A program made the translations under genes and the position numbers. DNA of 64,000 nucleotides. It comes from Bacteroidota bacterium. GTDB taxonomy: Bacteria > Bacteroidota > Ignavibacteria > Kryptoniales > JAKASW01. Of the stretch, positions 18,975 to 27,853 are shown in pieces (within the stretch, counting starts at the first letter, position 1; every line of letters starts with the position of its first letter). The notes beneath the pieces were generated by a model. It was not told the DNA's origin and made no database searches. It was given only the letters and a program-made list of their open reading frames with translations. The stretch is taken from assembly GCA_021812985.1 (NCBI GenBank), contig JAKAMG010000001.1, positions 124,001-188,000 on the forward strand, written 5' to 3'.

Positions 18975-19818
18975 GGGATTAGCTTACCCTCATGCTATTT
19001 GCTTAAGATCTCTCCTGAAATTTACATCGAAGACGTGCGGTAAGGAGAGCGGAATATCTGATTTTGATTGTCTACTCGCGCTGCGGACAGGTCTTCGAAC
19101 TCGGTATCGACTGATGCCTGCCGGAGTTTATAATATATCGGACCTTGCCGGATAATTTCTAGTTAAGTCCAATATACACTTCAGGACTTCGCAGGGTATC
19201 TTTCCGTTTAAGGTGCCGCGCGGGGAGCTGAAATAGCGCAAATGTTCCCACCGCTTCAGCCCCCTTCCCATGTCAACTCCACTCCGGTAGGAAACGTGTT
19301 GTCAAAAGTCCCACGGATCAGAGCGATGAGACCGTTCGATCCTCCCATTGAGCTCGATCGATCACTGCTTGGTTTAAACATGCCTGATGCACCTGTGCCT
19401 GACTTATCAGGTGATGAAGCCTGGAACTGATGTCCTCGCTCTGTTCGGTCGAGTGAACATGAAGGGGAGTTTGTCGGTGAGCTAGTCGATAATTTTGAGG
19501 ACATTGGACTGACCACGCCGCTTTGCCGGTAGGTCTTTCTCTGCGAGCAGGGCGTTGATCTTGATGCACTGAACTCAGTATAAGCCGCGGCATCGTTTCT
19601 GCACTCATCGGTATACTCCAGGGCAACTCTTTTTCAAGGCTACGCTCCATTGCTCTTTCATTGCCCTCATTTCCATTCTCCCGATACAATCTAACAAATT
19701 TTGTCAATGAAGGTCTGACACTCATACGCTTGGGTGCATTCCAAGGAACTCTGCCGTGAAACAAGGTGTTCACAATTCAAAGGAAGCGGCATCAGACCTT
19801 GGAGGAACCTCACGTTTA
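18975..19818. other. Long intergenic region before the propeller kinase
   Basis: About 840 bp between divergent cutC and the propeller kinase. Open frames here (for example 19318-19773 minus) have Arg/Ser/His-rich compositions and no recognisable domains, so I do not call them genes. I see no transposase remnant, tRNA or strong stem-loop. The region may hold long leaders or decayed sequence. Confidence 0.45.
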
Positions 19819-22812
19819 ATGGGACCGTATAAATTGTATTCATCATTTAAATATGTCCCGCTCCTGGTCGCCCTCACTCTTCTTAGCTCTTTGCCCATAT
19901 GCTCGGGGCAAGTCCTGCCATTCAAATCATATACCATAAGGGAAGGGCTCCTTTCGAATGGAGTCACAACTCTCTTTCAGGATTCCTATGGATACCTGTG
20001 GGTAGGTACGACGGATGGGCTGAGTGTTTATAATGGTGAATCGTTCAGGAACTACACGGTGGTGGACGGCCTTGCTTCAAGCTGGATTAATTCCATTATT
20101 GAAGACAACAGGCATAAGGGACAAATCTGGATCGCTACTCTGGGCGGTGGAGTGAGCCGTTTCACGGGAGGAGGATTTACGAATTTCGCAATTGGGACTA
20201 ATGCGTGGACGAACAGAGTTAATTCGATTTGCGAGGGTCAAGACGGCCGGATCTATTGTGCGACTGATCAGGGTGTCTACGAGTTGGCAGGTGGGAAATC
20301 ATCGCTGCTCAATGCGGAACTTGAAGATCGGGCTTTCGAGCAAATCGGATGCTTAGGAGACACCCTCTTCCTTCTTGACTCGAAAGGGGACCTCGTTAAG
20401 TACAACCTCATGAGCGGAACTATCTCAAGACTAAGGGATCCGCAGATCAACAAAATAGGGGTAAGCACATTTCTCCTGGCGAAACATAGCCAACTTTGGC
20501 TGGGGCTGAAAGATGGTACGCTCGAGGATTATTACCGGGACGCGACATTTCCCCATGTCACCAGGAAACCAGCCAATTTTCTGCTGCAGGGGAGCAGAAA
20601 TACTTTCTGGGTCGGCAGCAACGATGGGCTTTATTATTTAGACAAGCGGACTTTTGGTGAAATCCCGACTATTCACATGACCAAGTCGAACGGACTGCCT
20701 GACAACAAGGTGTGGACGGGGCTAGTTGACCGGGAAGGCGAATTATGGCTGGGTGTTGGTGCCGAAGGACTCTGCAAACTTACCGACGAAGAGAGGTTTG
20801 ATTTCCAACAATTCATTCCGAGCATTGCCATCGATAATTCGCAGGCTGCCGCCGACAGGAGAGGACACATTTGGTCGATTGATTCGAGGGGAATTCTTGA
20901 AATATGGCGCACTCGTTCCGGGATGGTTGTTAGCAGACTGCACCGGTTTGACGAGCTTGGCATCTCGCACCCCGAATATTCGCTCCGTCTTACTGATGGT
21001 TCGGAATTGTGGCTTTGCAGCGAGGACGGTTTAATAAGTCGATACAAAATCGTCGGCAAAAATCGTGCCCCGGCCTCATTAATCCTCGGAAGAGAATACA
21101 GAATCTTTCGCCCCTCCCTGGCCGGACAGTTTCTTACGTTCTACATTGACCGGCAAGATAGAATCTGGTGTAGTCTCAACAAGGTTGGGGTACTCGAAAG
21201 GGACACGAAATCGAAAATTGGAAAGCGCGTCCTTCGCCTTGTTAAGTATGGACTCCCGGACAATTCAGTTCGGACGATTTTTGAGGACGGTCGCGGCAAT
21301 CTATGGTTCGGTGGATACGTTGGCGGACTCTCTGAGTTTTCTCACCCCTTTGAGAAGGACTCTTCGATCACGGAGTACACCACCAATGACGGTTTACCTG
21401 ACAACTCCGTTCGGGCGATTAATGTTGATAGCGCCGGACATTTGTGGGTTGGGACAAGATTCGGTGGGATAGGGATATTGTCGAATGGAAAGTTCAAGTC
21501 CGTTTCGGCAATGGACGGCTTGATAAGCAACGGAGTATGGGCGATAGCGCGCGACGGAAACGGCGGGATGCTTCTCGGCACACAACTCGGACTCCAACGC
21601 ATTGAGACAACTGGTAACGACAAATGGAATTTCCAAGAGATAGGTAACCGAGTCCCAGTCTATTCAGTCGGTTTAAGTCCTTTTGGATTACTGTGGACTT
21701 GCACTCCGGCAGGGACGACTGTCATTGAAATGAAAAAGAGCGATGTCTTCAGGCGGGCGCCTTGGGTTCATATTACAGGATTCCTCGTTAACGGCGAAGC
21801 GCAACCGATCGGACACGATCCCATTTTTCCGTACAGCGAAAATACTGTTACATTTCAATTCAATGGCGTGAGTCTGCGATATGGGAAAACACTGTCATAC
21901 CTCTATAAGCTCTCAGGAATCGACAAACGTTGGCGATACTCGCCTGAACCTCGCTCGGTGACGTACGTTTCGTTGAGTCCCGGTAAATATCGATTTGAAG
22001 TGAAGGCTGTTGAGCCGTCGGGACTTAAGAGTGTGAATGCTGCAGGGTTTGATTTCTCCGTCGTTCCTCCCTATTGGCAGCGATGGTGGTTTATCGCGTT
22101 GGTGACGGGAAGCCTGGTTTCGCTAATCTACTTTGCGATGAGATACAGGTTGGGAAGGAGACGGGAAATTGAGCGTGTGCGTTCCAGGATTGCTTCAGAT
22201 CTCCACGACGAAATAGGTTCAGGTCTCACGAGGATAGCGATATTGGCGGACTCGGCTTCGCAGGCTTCAAGTGTAGTGGCGCGGGCTACCGAGGCCGATG
22301 TCGAATTGGAAAAATCTGCAGCGCGGTCCATCGAGATGGCGAAGAAAATCGGATCAAACGCTCGTGAACTTATTGACTCGATGAGCGATGTGGTTTGGTC
22401 TATCGATCCGAGGTACGATTCCTTGGCGGATTTTCTTTTTTATTTCCGTATATACGCGAACGAACTCACGGAAGCGAAAGGCATTTCCATAGAAATGAGT
22501 GCCGGTGCATTCGAAAATCTCAGGATCGGTCCGCAAATTAAGAGGACACTTCAGCTGGTATCGAAGGAAGCGCTCTCGAATGCTGTAAAGTATTCGGGTT
22601 GCCGAAGCATCAAATACAAGTTAAGCGTGGTAAACAAGCGCATATCTGTTTATATCGAAGACGATGGCTGTGGCTTCGATTTAACAAAGGTCGAGCGCGG
22701 ACGCGGTCTCAACAACATGGAAAAACATTCGCGGGAATTGAGAGGCGAGCTCGTTATCGACTCATCTCATGGAAAAGGTACTCGTCTGGTCCTTTCATTT
22801 CCCGTCGCATGA
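19819..22812 (+). CDS. Reg_prop beta-propeller / Y_Y_Y sensor histidine kinase
   Basis: A 997-residue membrane kinase. A signal-anchor region is followed by two periplasmic propellers built from at least eight ligand-sensor repeats of the type GLPDNSVRTIFEDGRGNLW. A Y_Y_Y domain (about 650-740) and one TM near 750-772 come next. The C-terminus is a HisKA_3 dimerisation domain with His796 (DLHDEIGSG) and a HATPase_c domain. This is the NarX/UhpB class, not the hybrid HTCS class, since no receiver or AraC domain is fused. The start at ATG 19819 has GGAGGA at 19801-19806. The adjacent LuxR-type regulator is its likely partner. Ligands are unknown; such sensors often bind glycans. Confidence 0.9.
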   Translation: MGPYKLYSSFKYVPLLVALTLLSSLPICSGQVLPFKSYTIREGLLSNGVTTLFQDSYGYLWVGTTDGLSVYNGESFRNYTVVDGLASSWINSIIEDNRHKGQIWIATLGGGVSRFTGGGFTNFAIGTNAWTNRVNSICEGQDGRIYCATDQGVYELAGGKSSLLNAELEDRAFEQIGCLGDTLFLLDSKGDLVKYNLMSGTISRLRDPQINKIGVSTFLLAKHSQLWLGLKDGTLEDYYRDATFPHVTRKPANFLLQGSRNTFWVGSNDGLYYLDKRTFGEIPTIHMTKSNGLPDNKVWTGLVDREGELWLGVGAEGLCKLTDEERFDFQQFIPSIAIDNSQAAADRRGHIWSIDSRGILEIWRTRSGMVVSRLHRFDELGISHPEYSLRLTDGSELWLCSEDGLISRYKIVGKNRAPASLILGREYRIFRPSLAGQFLTFYIDRQDRIWCSLNKVGVLERDTKSKIGKRVLRLVKYGLPDNSVRTIFEDGRGNLWFGGYVGGLSEFSHPFEKDSSITEYTTNDGLPDNSVRAINVDSAGHLWVGTRFGGIGILSNGKFKSVSAMDGLISNGVWAIARDGNGGMLLGTQLGLQRIETTGNDKWNFQEIGNRVPVYSVGLSPFGLLWTCTPAGTTVIEMKKSDVFRRAPWVHITGFLVNGEAQPIGHDPIFPYSENTVTFQFNGVSLRYGKTLSYLYKLSGIDKRWRYSPEPRSVTYVSLSPGKYRFEVKAVEPSGLKSVNAAGFDFSVVPPYWQRWWFIALVTGSLVSLIYFAMRYRLGRRREIERVRSRIASDLHDEIGSGLTRIAILADSASQASSVVARATEADVELEKSAARSIEMAKKIGSNARELIDSMSDVVWSIDPRYDSLADFLFYFRIYANELTEAKGISIEMSAGAFENLRIGPQIKRTLQLVSKEALSNAVKYSGCRSIKYKLSVVNKRISVYIEDDGCGFDLTKVERGRGLNNMEKHSRELRGELVIDSSHGKGTRLVLSFPVA

Positions 22813-22884
22813 ACGAACTGCTCAAATGGTTAGTTGTAATTCGCACGCAAACTCGGGTAGATTTTGTAGAGAGGAGCCGGCTAA

Positions 22885-23529
22885 ATGTCAGAGCAAAGAA
22901 AGATAAACGCCGCGATTTTGGATGACGACAGGGAGTATCGCGCTCTCTTGGCCGACTTTCTTAACGCGACGGAAGGTTTCCGGTGCGTCGGGACTTACAA
23001 GGATTGTGACCAAGCTGTTAAGAGCATAGAGGTCGATTTGCCCGACGTTCTCCTTCTTGACATTGAAATGCCTGTGAGGTCGGGCATCGAAGCCCTTAAG
23101 ATTATCAAGTTTCACTACCCGACAGTAAAAGTTCTGATGCTTACTGTGTATAGCGACAATGAGAAGATCTTCCAATCGTTGAGGGCAGGGGCCGTCGGCT
23201 ACCTTCTCAAGAAAAGCCCCAAAGAGAAGCTCCTCGAAGCGATCCGCGATGCTTTTGAGGGAGGCGCACCATTCTCCGGTGAAGTAGCTCAAAAAGTCCT
23301 CCTCTATTTTCAAAATCCATCGGGACACGCCGACTTCAGTATCCTATCCGACCGCGAGAGGCAGGTACTAGAGGATCTCGTGGAAGGGCACGGCACGAAG
23401 GCAATTGCAGAAAGGCTCTTCGTGTCGACCCACACTGTGAGGTTCCATCTGCATAACATCTACGTCAAGCTGCATGTCAACTCCAGGGCCGAGGCAATTG
23501 CAAAGGCGCTGAAGAACAGGATCGGCTGA
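22885..23529 (+). CDS. NarL/LuxR-family response regulator
   Basis: A 214-residue regulator. The receiver has the acidic triad near DDD (13-15), Asp59 as the phosphoacceptor and Lys near 109. The C-terminal LuxR helix-turn-helix covers about 150-210 (LSDRERQVLEDLVEG...HTVRFHLHNIYVKLHV). GAGGAG at 22871-22876 supports the start. It lies 72 bp after the propeller kinase, and the HisKA_3/NarL pairing is standard. A perfect 16-bp palindrome lies 94 bp past its end, before the secreted propeller gene. Confidence 0.95.
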   Translation: MSEQRKINAAILDDDREYRALLADFLNATEGFRCVGTYKDCDQAVKSIEVDLPDVLLLDIEMPVRSGIEALKIIKFHYPTVKVLMLTVYSDNEKIFQSLRAGAVGYLLKKSPKEKLLEAIRDAFEGGAPFSGEVAQKVLLYFQNPSGHADFSILSDRERQVLEDLVEGHGTKAIAERLFVSTHTVRFHLHNIYVKLHVNSRAEAIAKALKNRIG

Positions 23530-23540
23530 CACTCTGATCG

Positions 23541-23576
23541 GCAGGGCGCAGTTCTCCCCAAGCTGAAACGCCCTGC
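23541..23576 (+). terminator. Stem-loop after the LuxR-type regulator
   Basis: GCAGGGCG (23541-23548) pairs perfectly with CGCCCTGC (23569-23576) across a 20-base loop. No strong T-run follows. It may end the kinase-regulator transcript. Confidence 0.4.
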
Positions 23577-23622
23577 TGGATGACAACTCATCCTCTGTTA
23601 TCCCCGTCACAGACTTCCAAAT

Positions 23623-23638
23623 CTAATCAATTGATTAG
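23623..23638. promoter_or_regulatory. Perfect 16-bp palindrome, candidate operator
   Basis: CTAATCAATTGATTAG is a perfect palindrome 62 bp upstream of the secreted propeller gene and just after the LuxR-type regulator gene. AT-rich dyads of this size are usual for dimeric regulators. Binding by the neighbouring regulator is inference. Confidence 0.4.
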
Positions 23639-23700
23639 TTGCCGCTAGCTTGCACCGCGGATAATTTCTTGCTGACAGAGAGGAAACAAATGGTGCTATC

Positions 23701-26112
23701 ATGAGAAGCCGATTTCTTTTTGCGGCAATCCTGCTCTTGGCGAGTGTAGCGGCAGGTCAATCGCTCCAGCAGAACCTTTACATGACCAATGGAAGCGTGA
23801 AAGCGATGGCGATTTCCGGGAACATGCTTTATATCGGCGGTCTTTTTACGTACGTCGGGCCGCCGACGGGAAGTGGCGTCGCCCTCGATGCAGCTACAGG
23901 AATCTACGAGCCGAGTATGCCCTTCGTCAATGGTACTGTATGGAGTTCGGTCCCCGATGGATCGGGTGGATGGTACATTGGCGGAGAGTTTACGTCCGTA
24001 GGAGGCGTTCCCGAAAGCCACGTTGCTCACATTGAGGCTGACCATGCCGTCGATCCCGATTTCAATGCTGGTGCAAACGGAACTGTCGTGATACTCGTGA
24101 TGAGTGGCCAGGTTCTGTATGCAGCAGGTTACTTCTCGAGCATTGGCGACAGCAGCAGAAAGTATATCGCTGCCCTTAACCCGTTGACAGGCACCGCCAC
24201 AACATTCAATCCTAATCCTAACGGGATCGTCACGGCGGTCGCCGCTTCAGGTTCTGTCGTTTACGTAGGCGGTCAGTTTTCAACAATAGGGGACAGCGCG
24301 CGGTCCAACATCGCGGCAGTAGATTATTTGACAGGATTGGCAACGGGCTGGTACCCGAAACCCAATTCGCCAGTAGCCGCGATAGCTCTATCAGGTTCGT
24401 CCGTTTTCATAGGGGGAGGCTTCACGAACGTCTCAGACAGCACGCGTTGGGGAATTGCAGCCATCGACTCATCCACTGGAGTGCCGACTGCATGGAATGC
24501 CGGTTACGTCAATGGTCTGCCCGCGAGCGTGAACACCATCGTTATTTCAGATTCTGTGATATATGCCTCGGGAAGTTACATCAGTAGGATGGGGCAGAAC
24601 CTCGTGGCACTCGATGCGGCCACCGCCAATCCTCTTGCGTTCGATCCAATTCCTAACGGAGGCGTGTCGGCGATTGCCGTGTCAGATTCGGTAGTTTATG
24701 TCGGCGGGAATTTCACTACAATCGGGGGAAAGTCCAGGAATGAGCTCGCTGCCCTGGATCCCGCTACCGGAGAGGCGCTTTCATGGGATTCAAGCGTCCA
24801 GCCAAACAACACCGTCTGGACGATTTCATTCGGCCAATCCGGAATGTTTGTGGGAGGCAGTTTCGCGAGTGTGAACGGTGTGAGCAGAAGCGATCTTGCC
24901 GCCCTTGATTTGACAACCGGCAGGGCGACAAGCTGGGACCCGGAGCCGGGGAATGAAGTTGATGCCATGGCCCTGGCTGGATCAAACTTGTACATCGGTG
25001 GATATTTCCAATGGGTAGGAGATTCGACCCGCGGTTATCTTGCGGCGATCGATACTTCAACTGGTCTTGCGACTTCTTGGAATCCGAACGCAAACTACCA
25101 GGTATATGCGCTAGGCGCATCCGGATCGTCGATATATGTCGGGGGAGCTTTCTCGGCAATTGGAGATTCCTCAAGGAAGAATATCGCCGCCATAAATACC
25201 TCAACCGGTCTGGCGACGTCATGGAATCCGGGTGCTGACGGGTACGTGTCGACGCTGTGTCTCTCCGGTCCGTGTGTTTACGCTGGCGGCAATTTCTACC
25301 ATGCCGGCGATTCAGCAAGGCAATATCTGGCCGCGATAGACACTTCAACCGGGATTGCCTCTGGCTGGAACCCAAATCCGAACGGACATGTGGATGCAAT
25401 TACAGCGTTCGGTTCTTTGATCTACATGGGCGGCGAGTTTTCGGATATCGGTGATTCGACGAGAAACCGTATCGCGGCCTTTGAGCCCTCAGCATCTGCT
25501 CCTACTCCATGGAACCCGGACGCCGACGGTACTGTCGATGCGATCGCCGTTTACGATTCCATTCTTTATGCCGGCGGGGATTTCCAGAACATTGGCGGGA
25601 AGCCGAGGAATTCCATAGCGGCCCTACTCATAAGAGACGGAAGAGCGACCTCATGGAACCCGGATATCGAACCCGGCGGCGTGTCGGCAATAGCGCCTTG
25701 GACATCGAATGGAAATGTATATGTCGGCGGTTACTTCTCGTCGGTCGACGGGGATCACAGGTACGGCCTCGTCGGATTCAATGATAGCGGCGCCGTTCCT
25801 ACCAGTGTCGAGTTGGAACCGCGCGGCGTTCCCGAAGCCTTCAGGCTTCTTCAAAATTTTCCCAATCCTTTCAATCCCTCCACGCGTATCGAATATCAAA
25901 TTCCGAAACTCGGAATTGTCTCGCTGAAGGTGTTTGACGTTCTCGGGAGGAAGGTGGCAACACTGGTCGATGATAAGGAAAGCTCCGGAATCCATTTCGT
26001 GACTTTCGACGGAAGCCGCCTCGCCAGCGGAGTGTACTTCTATCGCCTCGATGTCCTTCAGTATGACGGGAAGCGGCTTATTTCGGTGAAGAAGCTGGTC
26101 CTAATTAAATGA
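23701..26112 (+). CDS. Secreted beta-propeller repeat protein with T9SS sorting domain
   Basis: An 803-residue protein. It has a signal peptide (ends near AAGQ, residue 20) and about 14 repeats of roughly 50 residues with the core Y-[IV]-G-G-x-F-x-x-I-G-D-S-x-R and a following L-A-A-[IL]-D-x-x-T-G. A C-terminal type A sorting domain at about 705-803 starts NFPNPFNPST and contains GRKVATL and ASGVYFYR. The sorting domain directs it through the type IX system to the cell surface. The repeats suggest an all-beta propeller or solenoid; no catalytic site is seen. It is 24 bp before a second T9SS gene. Confidence 0.9.
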   Translation: MRSRFLFAAILLLASVAAGQSLQQNLYMTNGSVKAMAISGNMLYIGGLFTYVGPPTGSGVALDAATGIYEPSMPFVNGTVWSSVPDGSGGWYIGGEFTSVGGVPESHVAHIEADHAVDPDFNAGANGTVVILVMSGQVLYAAGYFSSIGDSSRKYIAALNPLTGTATTFNPNPNGIVTAVAASGSVVYVGGQFSTIGDSARSNIAAVDYLTGLATGWYPKPNSPVAAIALSGSSVFIGGGFTNVSDSTRWGIAAIDSSTGVPTAWNAGYVNGLPASVNTIVISDSVIYASGSYISRMGQNLVALDAATANPLAFDPIPNGGVSAIAVSDSVVYVGGNFTTIGGKSRNELAALDPATGEALSWDSSVQPNNTVWTISFGQSGMFVGGSFASVNGVSRSDLAALDLTTGRATSWDPEPGNEVDAMALAGSNLYIGGYFQWVGDSTRGYLAAIDTSTGLATSWNPNANYQVYALGASGSSIYVGGAFSAIGDSSRKNIAAINTSTGLATSWNPGADGYVSTLCLSGPCVYAGGNFYHAGDSARQYLAAIDTSTGIASGWNPNPNGHVDAITAFGSLIYMGGEFSDIGDSTRNRIAAFEPSASAPTPWNPDADGTVDAIAVYDSILYAGGDFQNIGGKPRNSIAALLIRDGRATSWNPDIEPGGVSAIAPWTSNGNVYVGGYFSSVDGDHRYGLVGFNDSGAVPTSVELEPRGVPEAFRLLQNFPNPFNPSTRIEYQIPKLGIVSLKVFDVLGRKVATLVDDKESSGIHFVTFDGSRLASGVYFYRLDVLQYDGKRLISVKKLVLIK

Positions 26113-26136
26113 CGATCGGATGATGATGGAGGGACC

Positions 26137-27816
26137 ATGCGCTTTAAGATAAGGGTTGGAGTTGTTTCAATATTAGCACTCGGATTCGTTCTCCCACTTT
26201 TTGCCCAGACGAGCATGCTCGACAAAGCTTTCGGTACGAATGGAAGAGCGGTGACGTTTATCGCGGGTGGGGACAGTACGCAGGACGAAGGATATGCGGC
26301 CGCGATCCAGTTGGACGGAAAGATCGTCGTGGCAGGCTGGTCAAGCGATTCGTCGGCGCGTGACGCATTTGCCGTCGCCCGGTTCAACACGAACGGAACT
26401 GTAGACAATACGTTCGGAACAGGCGGCACTGTCAGGACTTTTATAGGTGGCGGGGATAGCAGTGATGATGAGGGCTATGCCGTCGCACTCCAGCAGGACG
26501 GCAAGATAGTGGTGGCCGGATATTCCAAAGACACTCTGGGCGGTGTTCAACATTTTGCGTTCGCCCTCGCGCGGTACGACACGAACGGAAATTTGGACAA
26601 TGCTTTCGGCAGAGGCGGAACCGTACGAACTTCTATCAGCGGGGGAGGCCTTTTTGATGAAGGAGAATCAATTGCCATTCAGCCCGATGGGAAGTTATTG
26701 GTCGCCGGGATTTCGAGGCCAACCGTCTATTCTGGCGGAGACGCCACCGCGGGTGGCTATGAATGCGGCATCGCAAGATTCGATCCGGACGGGACGGTTG
26801 ATGATACATTCGGAAGAAATGGCTCGGTCCAGGTTACATCCATAGGCGGAATTCCGCTCCTTGACAATTCACTCGTTCTTCAGCCGGACGGAAAGATCGT
26901 AGTTGCGGGTACCTCAGTTGACAATGTTACTGGATATCTTTATTTCTCTGCTGTACGGCTCAATCAGAATGGATCCATCGACACCACTTTCGGGAATGGT
27001 GGGGTAGCGGCGGTGTCGATATCTGGCGGGAATGAAACTGGGGATGAATGTTATGGAATCGCCGTTCAGTCCGACGGGAAAATCATTTTAGTGGGTACAT
27101 CGTATGATTCAACGAATCATGGTGCCTTCGGGATCGCCCGGCTCGATTCGGACGGTGCGATAGATAACAGCTTCGGAGTCGACGGATCTGAGAGGATATT
27201 CATAGCGGGCGCCGACAGCCTTACCAACATAGCATACTCAGCGGCCGTCCAGCAGGACGGAAAGATTGTAGTGGCGGGTAAGTCTGGTTTCCTGGGACCT
27301 GCTTTTTCAGTGGTGCGGCTGAATCCGGACGGCACGGTAGACAATAAATTTGGTATAAATGGGAGCGCGTATGCCGATTCGTTTAGCACGGATGTGGACG
27401 TGGATGATGAGGCGCACGCAGTGCTTGTTCAGTCTGACGGGAAAATCGTGGCTGCTGGTTTTTCGCAAACGACGTTCGGACCTGCTGAGTTCGCGGTCGC
27501 CCGCTTCTTGCCTTCAAATGTGACGGGAATTATGAACAATGAAATCACTCCTAAGTCATTTGTTCTCTGCCAGAATTATCCAAACCCATTCAATCCTACC
27601 ACGAATATCCGATTCCAAATGGCGGAGCCCGGATTCGTCACATTGGAGGTATATGATGTCCTCGGTAGGAAAGTGACAACGCTGGTCCACCAAAAGGAGG
27701 CGCCAGGCAATTACTCGGTTACATTCGATGGCAGCAGGCTAGCAAGCGGAGTGTATTTCTACAGACTCGTCGCCGGCAATTATTCAGAGACGAAAAAACT
27801 TATGGTTGTCAAGTGA
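26137..27816 (+). CDS. Delta-60 repeat protein with T9SS sorting domain
   Basis: A 559-residue secreted protein. A signal peptide (ends near LFAQ) is followed by seven delta-60 type repeats (DUF5122-like), each with DGKI[VL][VL]AG and FAVARx[NDL]xxGxxDxxFG. The C-terminal T9SS domain (NYPNPFNPTT...GRKVTTL...ASGVYFYR) is close to that of the gene upstream. GGAGGGACC before the ATG gives the start. No enzyme motif is seen. The shared arrangement suggests both are surface-displayed and regulated together. Confidence 0.9.
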   Translation: MRFKIRVGVVSILALGFVLPLFAQTSMLDKAFGTNGRAVTFIAGGDSTQDEGYAAAIQLDGKIVVAGWSSDSSARDAFAVARFNTNGTVDNTFGTGGTVRTFIGGGDSSDDEGYAVALQQDGKIVVAGYSKDTLGGVQHFAFALARYDTNGNLDNAFGRGGTVRTSISGGGLFDEGESIAIQPDGKLLVAGISRPTVYSGGDATAGGYECGIARFDPDGTVDDTFGRNGSVQVTSIGGIPLLDNSLVLQPDGKIVVAGTSVDNVTGYLYFSAVRLNQNGSIDTTFGNGGVAAVSISGGNETGDECYGIAVQSDGKIILVGTSYDSTNHGAFGIARLDSDGAIDNSFGVDGSERIFIAGADSLTNIAYSAAVQQDGKIVVAGKSGFLGPAFSVVRLNPDGTVDNKFGINGSAYADSFSTDVDVDDEAHAVLVQSDGKIVAAGFSQTTFGPAEFAVARFLPSNVTGIMNNEITPKSFVLCQNYPNPFNPTTNIRFQMAEPGFVTLEVYDVLGRKVTTLVHQKEAPGNYSVTFDGSRLASGVYFYRLVAGNYSETKKLMVVK

Positions 27817-27853
27817 GAGCGACGCGGCTAAACCCGAAACTCAGGAGATACAG

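Noticed and set aside
19318-19773. Minus-strand 151-codon open frame
   Set aside because: Arg/Ser/His/Gln-rich with no domain, signal or ribosome site; looks like non-coding sequence.
19819-23529. Hybrid two-component system (HTCS)
   Set aside because: The receiver and DNA-binding domains are on a separate LuxR-type protein and the kinase is HisKA_3 type.
23760-25800. CRISPR or tandem DNA repeat
   Set aside because: The periodicity is about 150 bp and follows protein repeats with diverged DNA; no spacer-repeat pattern.
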